A stretch of 64,000 nucleotides of DNA from Streptomyces rubellomurinus (GTDB taxonomy: Bacteria > Actinomycetota > Actinomycetes > Streptomycetales > Streptomycetaceae), in the NCBI RefSeq assembly GCF_000961885.1, contig NZ_JZKH01000005.1, positions 62,001-126,000 on the forward strand, in the 5' to 3' direction. Below the pieces are notes generated by a model. The model was given only the letters and a program-made list of their open reading frames with translations. It made no database searches and had not been told where the DNA came from. A program made the position numbers and the translations under genes. Positions 56,588 through 64,000 of the stretch are shown in pieces; the first letter of the stretch is position 1, and the number at the start of each line of letters is the position of its first letter.

Positions 56588-56746
56588 GGCCTGTCTCTTG
56601 GATTTTGTCGGATCAGCGTGCGGCGTTGGGGTGCGTGCATCGCAAGGCGGAGGAGGGAGCCACTGCGGAGCATTGGCGACCGACGACAACGCGGCGAGGT
56701 GCGTGCCCCGGCGTCGCACGCCCGGCAAGGGTCCAAGAGACAGGCC
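56588..56746. mobile_element. 159-bp MITE-like element with 15-bp inverted ends
   Basis: GGCCTGTCTCTTGGA (56588-56602) and TCCAAGAGACAGGCC (56732-56746) are perfect inverted ends. The element is flanked on both sides by CGTG (56584-56587 and 56747-56750), a likely 4-bp target duplication. It is too short for a transposase; ends of this kind occur on IS5-like elements in actinomycetes as far as I recall, so it may be moved by such a transposase in trans. Base composition is lower in GC than the surroundings. Confidence 0.75.
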
Positions 56747-56771
56747 CGTGGCCGCCCCCGCCCCGGAAACG

Positions 56772-56822
56772 CCGAGGGCGCTGCGTCCATGGGGGTTGAC
56801 CCCACGGACGCAGCGCCCTCGG
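56772..56822 (-). terminator. Terminator of purD
   Basis: CCGAGGGCGCTGCGTCC and GGACGCAGCGCCCTCGG form a 17-bp stem, with a TGGGG/CCCCA inner stem, 15 bases after the purD stop. Confidence 0.85.
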
Positions 56823-56836
56823 ACGGACGCGGCCGC

Positions 56837-58084
56837 CTACGCGGTGGCGGCCTTCAGCGCGATGTCGGTGCGGTGCTGCCCGCCCTTCAGGGAGATCCGG
56901 CCGACCGCCGCGTAGGCGCGCTCGCGCGCCTCGGCGAGGTCCGCGCCGGTCGCCGTGACCGACAGGACGCGGCCGCCGGCGCTCAGCACCTGGCCGTCCT
57001 CGCCCGCCCTGGTACCGGCGTGCAGCACGAACGCGGTGCCGTCCGCCTCGGCCTCGGCCAGGCCCTCGATGGGGTCGCCGGTGCGCGGCGCGGCCGGGTA
57101 GCCATCGGAGGCGACGACCACGGTGACGGCCGCGCCCTCGTCCCAGCGCAGCGGCTCCAGCTGGTCCAGGGTGCCCTCGGCCGCGGCCAGCAGGACGCCG
57201 GCCAGCGGGGTGCGCAGCCGGGCCAGCACGACCTGGGTCTCCGGGTCCCCGAAGCGGGCGTTGAACTCGATCACCCGGGTGCCGCGCGAGGTGAGCGCCA
57301 GGCCCGCGTACAGCAGGCCGGAGAACTCGGTGCCACGGCGGCGCAGCTCGTCGACGGTCGGCTGCAGGACGCTCTCCAGGACCTCCTGGACCAGCCCCGC
57401 CGGGGCCCAGGGCAGCGGCGAGTAGGCGCCCATGCCGCCGGTGTTGGGGCCCTCGTCGCCGTCCAGCGCGCGCTTGAAGTCCTGCGCGGGCTGCAGCGGG
57501 AGCACGGTGGTGCCGTCGGTGATCGCGAACAGCGAGACCTCGGGGCCGTCCAGGTACTCCTCGATGACCACGCGCTCGCAGGAGGCGGCGTGCGCCAGCG
57601 CCTCCGCGCGGTCGGAGGTGACCACGACGCCCTTGCCGGCCGCCAGGCCGTCGTCCTTGACCACGTACGGCGCGCCGAACGCGTCCAGCGCGGCGGCGGC
57701 CTCCTCCGCGGTGGTGCAGACGTAGGAGCGGGCGGTCGGGACGCCGGCCCCGGCCATCACGTCCTTGGCGAAGGCCTTCGAGCCCTCCAGCTGGGCGGCC
57801 GCGGCGGACGGGCCGAACACCGGGATGCCGGCCGCGCGCACCGCGTCGGCGACGCCGGCCACCAGCGGGGCCTCCGGGCCGACCACGACCAGTTCGGCGC
57901 CGAGCCGCCGGGCCAGCGCGCTGACCTGCGCGCCATCCAGCTGGTCGACCGGGTGGACCGTCGCCACCTGCGCGATCCCGGCGTTGCCCGGGGCACAGTG
58001 CAGCTCGGTCACGGCGGGATCTTGGGACAGAGAGCGGCACAGGGCGTGTTCGCGGGCGCCGCCGCCGATGACGAGGACCTTCAC
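56837..58084 (-). CDS. purD: Phosphoribosylamine-glycine ligase (GAR synthetase)
   Basis: A 415-residue ATP-grasp enzyme of purine synthesis step two. It starts MKVLVIGGGAREHALC; ATP-grasp parts are YVVKDDGLAAGKGVVV and VVIEEYLDGPEVSLFAI; the metal-binding FNARFGDPETQ and the GGMGAYSP loop are present. GTG 58084 is 8 bases after TATTCT (minus strand), a leaderless start; the TTG nine bases earlier overlaps this promoter. Confidence 0.97.
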   Translation of the reverse strand: MKVLVIGGGAREHALCRSLSQDPAVTELHCAPGNAGIAQVATVHPVDQLDGAQVSALARRLGAELVVVGPEAPLVAGVADAVRAAGIPVFGPSAAAAQLEGSKAFAKDVMAGAGVPTARSYVCTTAEEAAAALDAFGAPYVVKDDGLAAGKGVVVTSDRAEALAHAASCERVVIEEYLDGPEVSLFAITDGTTVLPLQPAQDFKRALDGDEGPNTGGMGAYSPLPWAPAGLVQEVLESVLQPTVDELRRRGTEFSGLLYAGLALTSRGTRVIEFNARFGDPETQVVLARLRTPLAGVLLAAAEGTLDQLEPLRWDEGAAVTVVVASDGYPAAPRTGDPIEGLAEAEADGTAFVLHAGTRAGEDGQVLSAGGRVLSVTATGADLAEARERAYAAVGRISLKGGQHRTDIALKAATA

Positions 58085-58453
58085 GCTCGCCAAGAATAGT
58101 CGGTGGCCGGTTCAGGCCGTCCTCCGGTCCCGTCCGATCCTCCAGTCGGAAGCGGTCCGTACGCCCACGACGTCGGAGGATCCTCCGAGCCGGGGCCGGC
58201 CCGGTCAGCGGCGGGTGTCCGGGTCAGGACGGCGGGTCACCGGGGCCTCCCTCGGACGGGTGAAATCCCGCCGACTCGCGCAACCCGCTCACCTCGGGTT
58301 CCGGTGGCGGAATCCGGTAACGATCACCGGGGAAGCGTCCCACGGTCAGCCATTTGGCGGTAAGAAGTGCTGTTGGACAACCACCGGCAGACGCCACGTC
58401 AGCCGGTGCGCCGCCAGCCCCCAGCAGTCCGCCCGCCACAGGGAGCCCCACAG
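58085..58453. other. Divergent gap between purD and the SLATT-like gene
   Basis: Contains the purD -10 (TATTCT, minus strand, 58093-58098) and the leader of the plus-strand gene. A GTG at 58367 is in frame with that gene but has no ribosome site. No other gene is supported. Confidence 0.5.
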
Positions 58454-59239
58454 GTGAGCCAGCCGGAAATGCAGCCCGAGGAGAGTGCCTGGGCCAAGGA
58501 GATCGGTGAGGAGGACCAGCCTGCCGCCGCCGTCGCCCGCCGGGCCTCCACCCGACGCCGGACCGATCTGAGCACCCGCCAGTTCCCGCTCGGGGACTGG
58601 GGCGAGCCCGCCGAGCGGCTGGAGGAGCTGTACCGCTGGTCCGAGGAGCGGGCGGTCGAGGCGATCGACTGGTACCGCCGCGACCGGGTATGGAAGCGCC
58701 GCTGGGCCCGTCTGCTGCGGTTCGGCACGGCCGGCTTCGCGATCGGCGGGGCGACCGCCCCGCTGATCGACCTGACCGGAACCCTCGCGCACGGCACCAG
58801 CTGGGGCTACGTCGGCTTCGCGCTCGCCGCCGCCTGCTACGGCACCGACCGGGGCTTCGGCCTGACCTCCGGCTGGATGCGGGACGTCTCCACCGCCCAG
58901 GCGCTGCAACGCCGCCTGGAGGCCTTCCAGTTCGACTGGGCGTCGGAGTGCGTGCGCGAGGTGCTCGGCCCGACCGAGGGCACCGCGGGCGAGGCCGCCG
59001 AGCGCTGCCTCGGGGTGCTGCGCCGGTTCTGCGAGGACGTGTCGGACATGGTCCGCACCGAGACCTCGGAGTGGATGCTGGAGTTCCGCGCCTCGATGAC
59101 CCAGCTGCCCACCCAGGCCCCGGGGACCTGGGGCGGGCGCAGCGAGACCGGCGGCGGCGCCCAGGTGCGGGTGCTGCCGCCGCCGGGGACCAGGCCCACC
59201 ATGCCGCGCCAGCGGCCGCCGGAGGGGCCGCTGCGGTAG
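58454..59239 (+). CDS. SLATT-like two-helix membrane protein
   Basis: A 261-residue protein. The centre has an amphipathic lead (WGEPAERLEELYRWSEERAVEAIDWYRRDRVWKRRWARLLRF) followed by two membrane helices (GTAGFAIGGATAPLIDLTG; WGYVGFALAAACYGTD), then a long helical stretch. This is the layout of SLATT domains, which in other bacteria act as pore-forming effectors coupled to nucleotide-signal sensors. Here no SMODS or SLOG gene is close, and the gene is found next to purD in other Streptomyces, so a housekeeping membrane role is just as possible. GTG 58454 is 8 bases after GGGAG and is preferred over GTG 58367. Confidence 0.6.
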   Translation: MSQPEMQPEESAWAKEIGEEDQPAAAVARRASTRRRTDLSTRQFPLGDWGEPAERLEELYRWSEERAVEAIDWYRRDRVWKRRWARLLRFGTAGFAIGGATAPLIDLTGTLAHGTSWGYVGFALAAACYGTDRGFGLTSGWMRDVSTAQALQRRLEAFQFDWASECVREVLGPTEGTAGEAAERCLGVLRRFCEDVSDMVRTETSEWMLEFRASMTQLPTQAPGTWGGRSETGGGAQVRVLPPPGTRPTMPRQRPPEGPLR

Positions 59240-59248
59240 GTGTGCCGG

Positions 59249-59299
59249 AAAGGGCTCGGGGCTCAGGGCTAGGGGCTCGGAGCTCGAAGCTAGGGGCTC
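59249..59299. repeat. Short degenerate tandem repeat between two genes
   Basis: About seven imperfect units of GGGCTCG / GGGCTAG / GAGCTCG run up to the stop codon of the minus-strand gene. It probably arose by slippage; no function known. Confidence 0.7.
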
Positions 59300-59945
59300 A
59301 GGCGAAGACGATCATCGAGCCCTGGGCGACGCTGCGGATCGCCGCCGCGTACAGGCCTGACCAGGCGTGCCGCTCCCGGGCGAAGGGGTGCACGTCGTCG
59401 ATCGGCGGCCCGAACGGCTGCTCCAGGCCGGTCGGGCCGAGCGGCCGGGTCGGGTCCGGCGGGCTGGCCGGGTCTATGCCCAGGGCCGGTGCCACGGCCT
59501 GCAGTTCGCGCAGCAGCCCGTGGCTGGAGCCGAGCGGGCCGCCACCGGCCAGCAGCGCGTCGTCCACCAGCGGCACCGCGAACTCGATCGGCACGTACGC
59601 GCCCGCGTGGTCGAAGTGCCAGACCAGGTGCGACTGTTCGGCGGTGCTCTCGAACATCTCCAGCAGCTGCTCGTAGTCGCCGCCGAGCGAGTCGACCGGG
59701 GTGATGTCCAGGCCGGTCAGACCCAACAGGTAGGCGCGGCGCAGGAAGTGCAGCGAGTCGTAATCGAACGCGGCTATCGGCTCGACCGCGCCGCTGAGCC
59801 CTGGGACGTACTGGTAGACCGGCACCTCGGGCAGCCCGTGCGCGGCCAACGCCGCGTTGTAGAGCGCGAGATCGTCCCGGAAGGGGTTGTCGGGGCTGTG
59901 GCTCAGCACGTCCACCAGCGGGACGAGCCAGAGGTCGCAGGCCAT
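59298..59945 (-). CDS. Conserved actinobacterial protein of unknown function
   Basis: A 215-residue protein beginning MACDLWLVPLVDVLSHSPDNPF. It has HFLRRAYLLGLTGLDITPVDSLGGDYEQLLEMFE in the middle and ends near FARERHAWSGLYAAAIRSV. It is soluble, without Cys pairs or known catalytic motifs. The start ATG follows AGAGGAA. I recognise it only as one of the conserved Streptomyces unknowns. Confidence 0.75.
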   Translation of the reverse strand: MACDLWLVPLVDVLSHSPDNPFRDDLALYNAALAAHGLPEVPVYQYVPGLSGAVEPIAAFDYDSLHFLRRAYLLGLTGLDITPVDSLGGDYEQLLEMFESTAEQSHLVWHFDHAGAYVPIEFAVPLVDDALLAGGGPLGSSHGLLRELQAVAPALGIDPASPPDPTRPLGPTGLEQPFGPPIDDVHPFARERHAWSGLYAAAIRSVAQGSMIVFA

Positions 59946-60059
59946 GGCCGGCAGTTCCTCTCCGGGCGGCGGGATCGCCCGCGGGGCGGGGCGACGACGG
60001 GGACGGGTCGGTACCCGGACGACCGCCTCGCGCGGCGCCCGGTTCGACGACCGCCCACC

Positions 60060-61094
60060 CTACCGGCCCGGCGTCCGGTGCGGACCGGGCCGTCCCCGCG
60101 GTGCCTCCGGGGGTGACTCCGGCAGCCGTCTGCCGAACCGCCCGTACGGCACCGTGCGCGGCTGCGGGACCAGGCCGAGGCCCAGGCCCAGCTCGCGGCC
60201 CAGCTCCCGGCCGAGCTCGTCGCCGGCCCTCGACCGCCGCCCGGAGCGGCCCGGCTCGGGCGGGGACCCGGGCTGGGACTCGGACTGGAACTCGGGCTGA
60301 GGTGCTTGCGGCTCGGGCCCGGACTCCGGCGGGGCGGTCGGCGGCGCCTGCTCCGGGCCGTCCACCTGCTCGACGAGCAGGCCCAGCACCGTCACCGACT
60401 CCAGCGGCCGCCCGGCCCGCTCGGCCAGCATCCGGACGGTGGCCAGGTTGTAGGCGCAGATGATCCGGTGCGCGCCGACGAGGTCGCCGGCCTCGATCGC
60501 GTCGACCAGGTCCGGGTGGCCGTCCCAGCAGACCCCGGCCAGGCTCGGCAGCTCCCGCAGGTAGCGCGCGGCGAACATCCAGGACTGCACCCGCAGCCAG
60601 TCCAGGTACTCGCCGATCCGGCGGTTGCCGAGCAGGGCGGCGACCTCCTGCCAGAACCGGCGGTCGCAGCCCACCATCACGTCCAGGTTCCCGGCCCGGG
60701 AGGCCCGCACCGCCGCGTCCGCCCGGCGGCGCAGCGGCTCCAGCCGGGACAGGTCGGGCAGCGCCCGGCCGGTGGCGAACTGCCGGTGGAAGCTGTCGGT
60801 GATCAGCACCCGGGACTCGAAGATCTCCAGGAAGTCGTCCCAGCACAGCTCGGGGACGGTGAACCCGCGGTGGTGCTCGGTCCGCAGCAGGCCCTGGGCG
60901 CCGAGGTCGACCAGCGCCTCCCGGGCCGGGGTCGCCGAGACCCCGTACATCTCGGCGACCTCCTTGACCGTGAAGTTGCGGCCGGCCGCCAGTCGGCCGG
61001 CCATCATCTCCTCGCGCAGGGCGCCGGCGATCTGCTCGCGCAGGCTGTTGCGGTGGATGACGGGGCGGGTGTCGCCTGCGCCGTGGACGGACAT
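60060..61094 (-). CDS. GntR-family (FCD) transcriptional regulator
   Basis: A 344-residue regulator. The GntR winged helix is at residues 12-80 (NSLREQIAGALREEMMAGRLAAGRNFTVKEVAEMYGVSATPAREALVDL), and the FCD ligand domain follows (FESRVLITDSFHRQ...DVMVGCDRRFWQEVAAL...HPDLVDAIEAGDLVGAHRII). The last 110 residues are a low-complexity Pro/Glu/Gln and Gly/Arg/Leu tail (GRELGRELGLGLGL), unusual for the family and encoded by short tandem repeats. Targets unknown. The next gene (carbon-nitrogen hydrolase) lies upstream on the same strand. Confidence 0.88.
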   Translation of the reverse strand: MSVHGAGDTRPVIHRNSLREQIAGALREEMMAGRLAAGRNFTVKEVAEMYGVSATPAREALVDLGAQGLLRTEHHRGFTVPELCWDDFLEIFESRVLITDSFHRQFATGRALPDLSRLEPLRRRADAAVRASRAGNLDVMVGCDRRFWQEVAALLGNRRIGEYLDWLRVQSWMFAARYLRELPSLAGVCWDGHPDLVDAIEAGDLVGAHRIICAYNLATVRMLAERAGRPLESVTVLGLLVEQVDGPEQAPPTAPPESGPEPQAPQPEFQSESQPGSPPEPGRSGRRSRAGDELGRELGRELGLGLGLVPQPRTVPYGRFGRRLPESPPEAPRGRPGPHRTPGR

Positions 61095-61230
61095 GCGCGC
61101 GACCTCCTCGCGGGTGGGCCGACCGGGCCGACCCTCGGCGGACCGGCCGTGGAGCGGCGGAGAACACGACGAATGCTCATCTTCTCAAACCCGGAGCGGG
61201 CAGGTACGAACCAACCCCCCGAACCGGCCC

Positions 61231-61300
61231 CCGGTCCGGCTCCAGTCCGGCCCCGATCCGGCTCCGATCCGGCCCCGGCGAGCCCCGGCGAGCCCCGGCA
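61231..61300. repeat. Tandem repeat between the hydrolase and GntR genes
   Basis: Alternating 10-12-base units (GATCCGGCTCC / GATCCGGCCCC, then CGGCGAGCCC twice) fill about 70 bases beyond the hydrolase stop. Confidence 0.6.
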
Positions 61301-61309
61301 GGCCCGCGC

Positions 61310-62122
61310 CTACCGCTGGACCGGCGCCGGGATCCCCAGCAGGCGGTCCCGCAGCACCGGGAACTCCTCGCGCGCCTTGCCCACCTCCGCCGGGTCGAAC
61401 TCGACGGTCAGCACCTGCTCCCCCGCCCCCGCCTCCGCCAGCACCCGGCCCCACGGGTCCACCACGATGCTGTGCCCGGCCTGCTCCACCCCGCCGTGCG
61501 TCCCGGCCGTGTTGCAGGCCAGCACGAAGCACTGCTCCTCCACCGCCCGGGCCCGGGCCAGCAGCGTCCAGTGCTCGCGCCGCCGGGCCGGCCAGGCCGC
61601 CGGGACGACCAGCAGCTGCGCGCCCGCGTCCAGCAGCGCCCGGAACAGCTCCGGGAAGCGCAGGTCGTAGCAGGTGGCCAGGCCCAGCGTGCCGAACTCG
61701 GTGGGCGCGGTGACGATCTCCTGCCCGGCGCCCATCACCACCGCCTCGCCGCTGTCGAACCCGAAGCGGTGGATCTTGCGGTAGGTGTGCACCAGCTCGC
61801 CGTCCGGGGCGAACACCAGCGAGGTGTTGTAGATCGGCCCGTCCGGATCGCGCTCGACGATCGAACCCGCGTGCAGCCACACCCCGGCCGCCCGCGCCGC
61901 CGCCGCCATCGCGTCCGAGGTCGGCCCGTCCAGCGTCTCGGCCCCCTCCGACCAGAGGTCGTACGCGAAGCCGCCGAGCGGCCACAGCTCCGGCAGGACC
62001 ACCAGGTCGGCGCCCTGCTGGGCCCGGACCAGGGTGGCCGCCCGGGCCCTCCGCTCGGCCGGCGGCTCGGCGGCGGAGACCGCGAGTTGGATCAATGAAG
62101 CGCGCACAGTACCACCGTCCAC
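61310..62122 (-). CDS. Carbon-nitrogen hydrolase (nitrilase superfamily)
   Basis: A 270-residue hydrolase with the Glu-Lys-Cys triad: Glu in VVLPELWPLGGF, Lys in TYRKIHRFGF, Cys in LATCYDLRFPELF. The closeness to Nit2/omega-amidase and YafV-type enzymes (FGTLGLATCYDLRFPE) suggests hydrolysis of an omega-amide or repair of a deaminated metabolite. GTG 62122 stands 7 bases after TAGGTC (minus strand), leaderless; a GTG 15 bases further in (VRASLIQL) is an alternative. Confidence 0.9.
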   Translation of the reverse strand: MDGGTVRASLIQLAVSAAEPPAERRARAATLVRAQQGADLVVLPELWPLGGFAYDLWSEGAETLDGPTSDAMAAAARAAGVWLHAGSIVERDPDGPIYNTSLVFAPDGELVHTYRKIHRFGFDSGEAVVMGAGQEIVTAPTEFGTLGLATCYDLRFPELFRALLDAGAQLLVVPAAWPARRREHWTLLARARAVEEQCFVLACNTAGTHGGVEQAGHSIVVDPWGRVLAEAGAGEQVLTVEFDPAEVGKAREEFPVLRDRLLGIPAPVQR

Positions 62123-62294
62123 GACAAGAGACCTACGATCGTCACCCGAAAGCGCTGCCTTGCTGTCTCCCGGCAGCGTAACGTGCGGTTAGCGCGTGCG
62201 CCCGGAAGCCGGACCAATCCCCGGCCGACCCCACGGACGGGGTACGGACCGGGCGCAGGTGGCGAGGAAGCTGACGGAGGGCCGGAGAATTCCC

Positions 62295-63116
62295 GTGACG
62301 GACAACCAGACCGTGCAGGCTTACATCGAGGCGTGGACGCACAGCATCGAGTCCATATCGGAGCTGGTCGCCCCACTCCCCGAGGGCTCCTGGAACCGGC
62401 CCACCGAATGCCCCGGCTGGTCCGTCCGGGACATCGTCGCGCACATCATCGCCATCGAGTCCGAACTGCTCGGCGACCCGCGCCCGATCCACTCGCTGCC
62501 CCGCGACCTGCGCCACGTCACCAGCGACTTCGCCCGCTACGTCGAACTGCCGGTGGACAAGCGCCGCTGCCACACCGCGCTGGAGATGACCAGCGAGCTG
62601 GAGTACACGGTCATCCGCCGTGCCCGCGCGCTGCGCAACGCCAAGCAGGGCCCCGAGGACCTGGTCCGGCTGCCGCTCGGCCCGCTCGCCAGAGACGTCC
62701 CGTACCACCAGCTGCTGCGGATCCGGGTCTTCGACGTCTGGGTGCACGAGCAGGACCTGCGCCGCGCCCTCCACACCCCGGGCAACCTCGACTCCCCCGG
62801 CGCCCTGATCACCCGGGACTTCCTGCTGCCGCAGCTGCCGAAGGCCGTCGCCGACAAGGCCGGCGCCCCGGCCGGGACCACCGTGGTGCTGGACGTCACC
62901 GGCCCGGTCGAGTTCCTGCGCACCGTCCGCGTCGACGCCGCCGGGCACGGCACCGTCGACGAGTCCATCAGCCTGGCCCCGGACGTCCAGCTCACCATGG
63001 ACTGGGAGACCTACCTCCGCCTCGCCTGCGGCCGCGGCCGCCCCGGCCCGGTCACCGTCGACGGCGACAAGGAGCTCGCCGAGCGCATCCTGTCCAACTT
63101 CGCCGTCACCATCTGA
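62295..63116 (+). CDS. Maleylpyruvate isomerase N-terminal domain protein
   Basis: A 273-residue member of the mycothiol-dependent DinB-like family, a distant relative of the one at 42428-43249. It has YIEAWTHSIESISELVAPLPEGSWNRPTECPGWSVRDIVAHIIAIESELLG with the first metal His, and LLRIRVFDVWVHEQDLRRAL with the other His. The C-terminal sterol-carrier-like part is present. GTG 62295 follows GGAGAA. Substrate unknown. Confidence 0.85.
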   Translation: MTDNQTVQAYIEAWTHSIESISELVAPLPEGSWNRPTECPGWSVRDIVAHIIAIESELLGDPRPIHSLPRDLRHVTSDFARYVELPVDKRRCHTALEMTSELEYTVIRRARALRNAKQGPEDLVRLPLGPLARDVPYHQLLRIRVFDVWVHEQDLRRALHTPGNLDSPGALITRDFLLPQLPKAVADKAGAPAGTTVVLDVTGPVEFLRTVRVDAAGHGTVDESISLAPDVQLTMDWETYLRLACGRGRPGPVTVDGDKELAERILSNFAVTI

Positions 63117-63152
63117 GCCGGGGCGCGCACCACCCGGCGTACACGCACGACC

Positions 63153-63178
63153 GCACGCCGGGTCGGTACGACCCGTGC
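63153..63178 (+). terminator. Hairpin after the maleylpyruvate-isomerase-family gene
   Basis: GGGTCG, GTA, CGACCC with an outer GCAC/GTGC separated by a small bulge, 37 bases past the stop. Confidence 0.5.
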
Positions 63179-63272
63179 ATCCATACGTCAATCAGGCACC
63201 GGGTACATCACCCGTTCGACCTCGTTGTTCCGGGCAGTCCAGCCATCGCTCGGAAGAAGGAGGAACGTCCCC

Positions 63273-64000
63273 ATGGACGACGAACAGGCAGAGATGGTGT
63301 TGGTCCGGTCGAGCTTCCCGGTCACGGGGCAGCCGATCAGGGTCGTGATGATCGACGGGGAGCCGTGGTTCGCGACCATGGATGTCTGCACGATCCTGGC
63401 CCGGAGCAACCCGAGCTGGGCCAGCAAGATCGTGGATCCCAAGGACACGCGCACCATCGACATGCGCTCGGTATGCCTCACTTCAAGTGAGGCATACGGC
63501 GTTTCCGCAGGTGGGAATGGCCCCGTACGCGGAAACCCATTCCTCAACCTCATCAGCGAGGCGGGGCTCTACCTCCTCGTCATGAGGTCGAAGAAGTCCA
63601 ACGCCAAGCCGTTCCAGGAGTGGGTCGCCCGCGACCTGCTCCCCTCCGTTCGCCGAGGGGACACCGACATCCCCACCCAGCAGCGGCGGATGGCGGAGAC
63701 CCTGGCCGAGGCGATCGGCCAGCAGGTGCAGATCGTCGCGGAGATCGACCACGAGGACTGGCCCGGCCTGACCGTCCACTCGGACGGGACGGTCCACTGC
63801 CGGCACGGGGAGATGATCCTCCACCTGCCGACCCGGGAGGAGGACAGCGGGCCGCCCTTCGGCGCGTACTTCGCCTGCCCGGGCGGGGAGCGGGTCGGCA
63901 TCCGGGGCAGCCGGATCGTCCCGGGCTGCCCGAAGCTGAAGCTGGTGGACCTGATCCGCATGCGGCGCGAGGCCCGGCCCGCGCCCGTCCCCGAGCCCAC
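63273..64000 (+). CDS. BRO-N domain protein (antirepressor-like), cut by window end
   Basis: Open from ATG 63273 to the window edge (242 codons) with GAAGGAGGAACG as a strong ribosome site. Residues about 15-115 match the BRO-N/antirepressor domain: VVMIDGEPWFATMDVCTILARSNPSWASKIVDPKDTRTIDM, then LISEAGLYLLVMRSKKSNAKPFQEWVARDLLPSVRRG. The C-terminal part (GTVHCRHGEMIL) is unknown. BRO proteins are usual in phages, but stable chromosomal copies are frequent in Streptomyces, and no other phage gene is in the window. A 27-base palindrome lies inside the BRO-N coding part. Confidence 0.8.
   Translation, partial: MDDEQAEMVLVRSSFPVTGQPIRVVMIDGEPWFATMDVCTILARSNPSWASKIVDPKDTRTIDMRSVCLTSSEAYGVSAGGNGPVRGNPFLNLISEAGLYLLVMRSKKSNAKPFQEWVARDLLPSVRRGDTDIPTQQRRMAETLAEAIGQQVQIVAEIDHEDWPGLTVHSDGTVHCRHGEMILHLPTREEDSGPPFGAYFACPGGERVGIRGSRIVPGCPKLKLVDLIRMRREARPAPVPEP
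63471..63497. promoter_or_regulatory. 27-base palindrome inside the BRO-domain gene
   Basis: GTATGCCTCACTT (63471-63483), one base, AAGTGAGGCATAC (63485-63497): perfect 13-bp arms in coding sequence. As DNA it is a typical operator for a dimeric regulator; as RNA it is a strong hairpin. Confidence 0.55.

Larger units (their letters stand above)
56123..56836. other. 714-base gap holding a MITE-like element and the purD terminator
   Basis: The largest gene-free stretch of the window. Left 460 bases: leader of the M48-like gene; open frames here are unconvincing. Then the MITE-like element (56588-56746) and the purD terminator (56772-56822). Confidence 0.6.

Noticed and set aside
56189..56728. 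Minus-strand open frame in the gap beside the MITE
   Set aside because: It reads through the mobile element and has no family signs or ribosome site.
63273..64000. Prophage at the right edge, because of the BRO domain
   Set aside because: No integrase, capsid or lysis gene is present, and single BRO genes are common in Streptomyces chromosomes.

Overview
The window is a contiguous 64 kb piece of a high-GC actinomycete chromosome, almost certainly Streptomycetaceae (Streptomyces or Kitasatospora). The signs are very strong G/C third-position use, many GTG/TTG and leaderless starts, the HspR-controlled dnaK-grpE-dnaJ-hspR operon and clpB, an Lsr2-type nucleoid protein, mycothiol-linked maleylpyruvate-isomerase-family enzymes, and conserved actinobacterial unknowns (DUF2617, DUF3151, DUF3152, YbjN). 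Nothing looks like a plasmid. No rRNA, CRISPR array or replication origin was seen.

Layout. 1-1.4 kb: tail of an SDR-MaoC-HAD gene set. 1.4-3.0 kb: an acyltransferase gene bracketed by 82-bp direct repeats, each carrying the 3' end of a tRNA-Gly(CCC) gene and its terminator, which looks like a small tRNA-associated islet. 3.2-10 kb: housekeeping genes (dcd, an AlaX-like editing protein, a Yip1-family membrane protein, a nucleotidyltransferase, a large membrane Fe-S oxidoreductase). 10-14.6 kb: the dnaK operon with HAIR operators. 14.7-20.2 kb: an accessory block with four paralogous regulators (TrmB-like N-terminus, LuxR-type C-terminal HTH), one regulator remnant, a 51-residue probable secreted peptide and a nucleoside-2-deoxyribosyltransferase-like protein. 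20.9-28.2 kb: a TDT anion channel with a divergent LysR regulator, clpB with a HAIR box, a small Xre regulator, YbjN and an AraC regulator. 28.3-33.3 kb: a tightly packed three-gene operon (SRPBCC protein, KAS III, thiamine-diphosphate enzyme) divergent from an aminotransferase, with a long palindrome between them. 33.8-42.4 kb: conserved core genes (DUF2617, membrane spermidine-synthase-like protein, CoxG-like protein, pyrE, DedA, fba, DUF3151, DUF3152, lipoprotein). 42.4-46.5 kb: a mycothiol-type enzyme and purL-purQ-purS. 47-51.6 kb: lsr2-like gene, two identical tRNA-Gly(GCC) genes, and an ABC exporter with a two-component system. 51.6-58.1 kb: purC, a dimethylformamidase-like protein, a degenerate M48-like membrane protein, a 159-bp MITE-like element and purD. 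58.4-64 kb: a SLATT-like two-helix membrane protein, a conserved unknown, GntR regulator, carbon-nitrogen hydrolase, a second maleylpyruvate-isomerase-family protein and a BRO-domain gene that runs off the window.

How the genes work together. Two themes are well supported. Heat-shock proteostasis: HspR is encoded in the dnaK operon and its operator is seen before dnaK and clpB. Purine synthesis: purS-purQ-purL, purC and purD lie within 15 kb, with pyrE nearby. The best candidates for undescribed biology are the peptide/regulator block at 14.7-20.2 kb and the SRPBCC-KAS III-ThDP operon at 28.3-31.9 kb. Roles given for those two are inference from domain content only.
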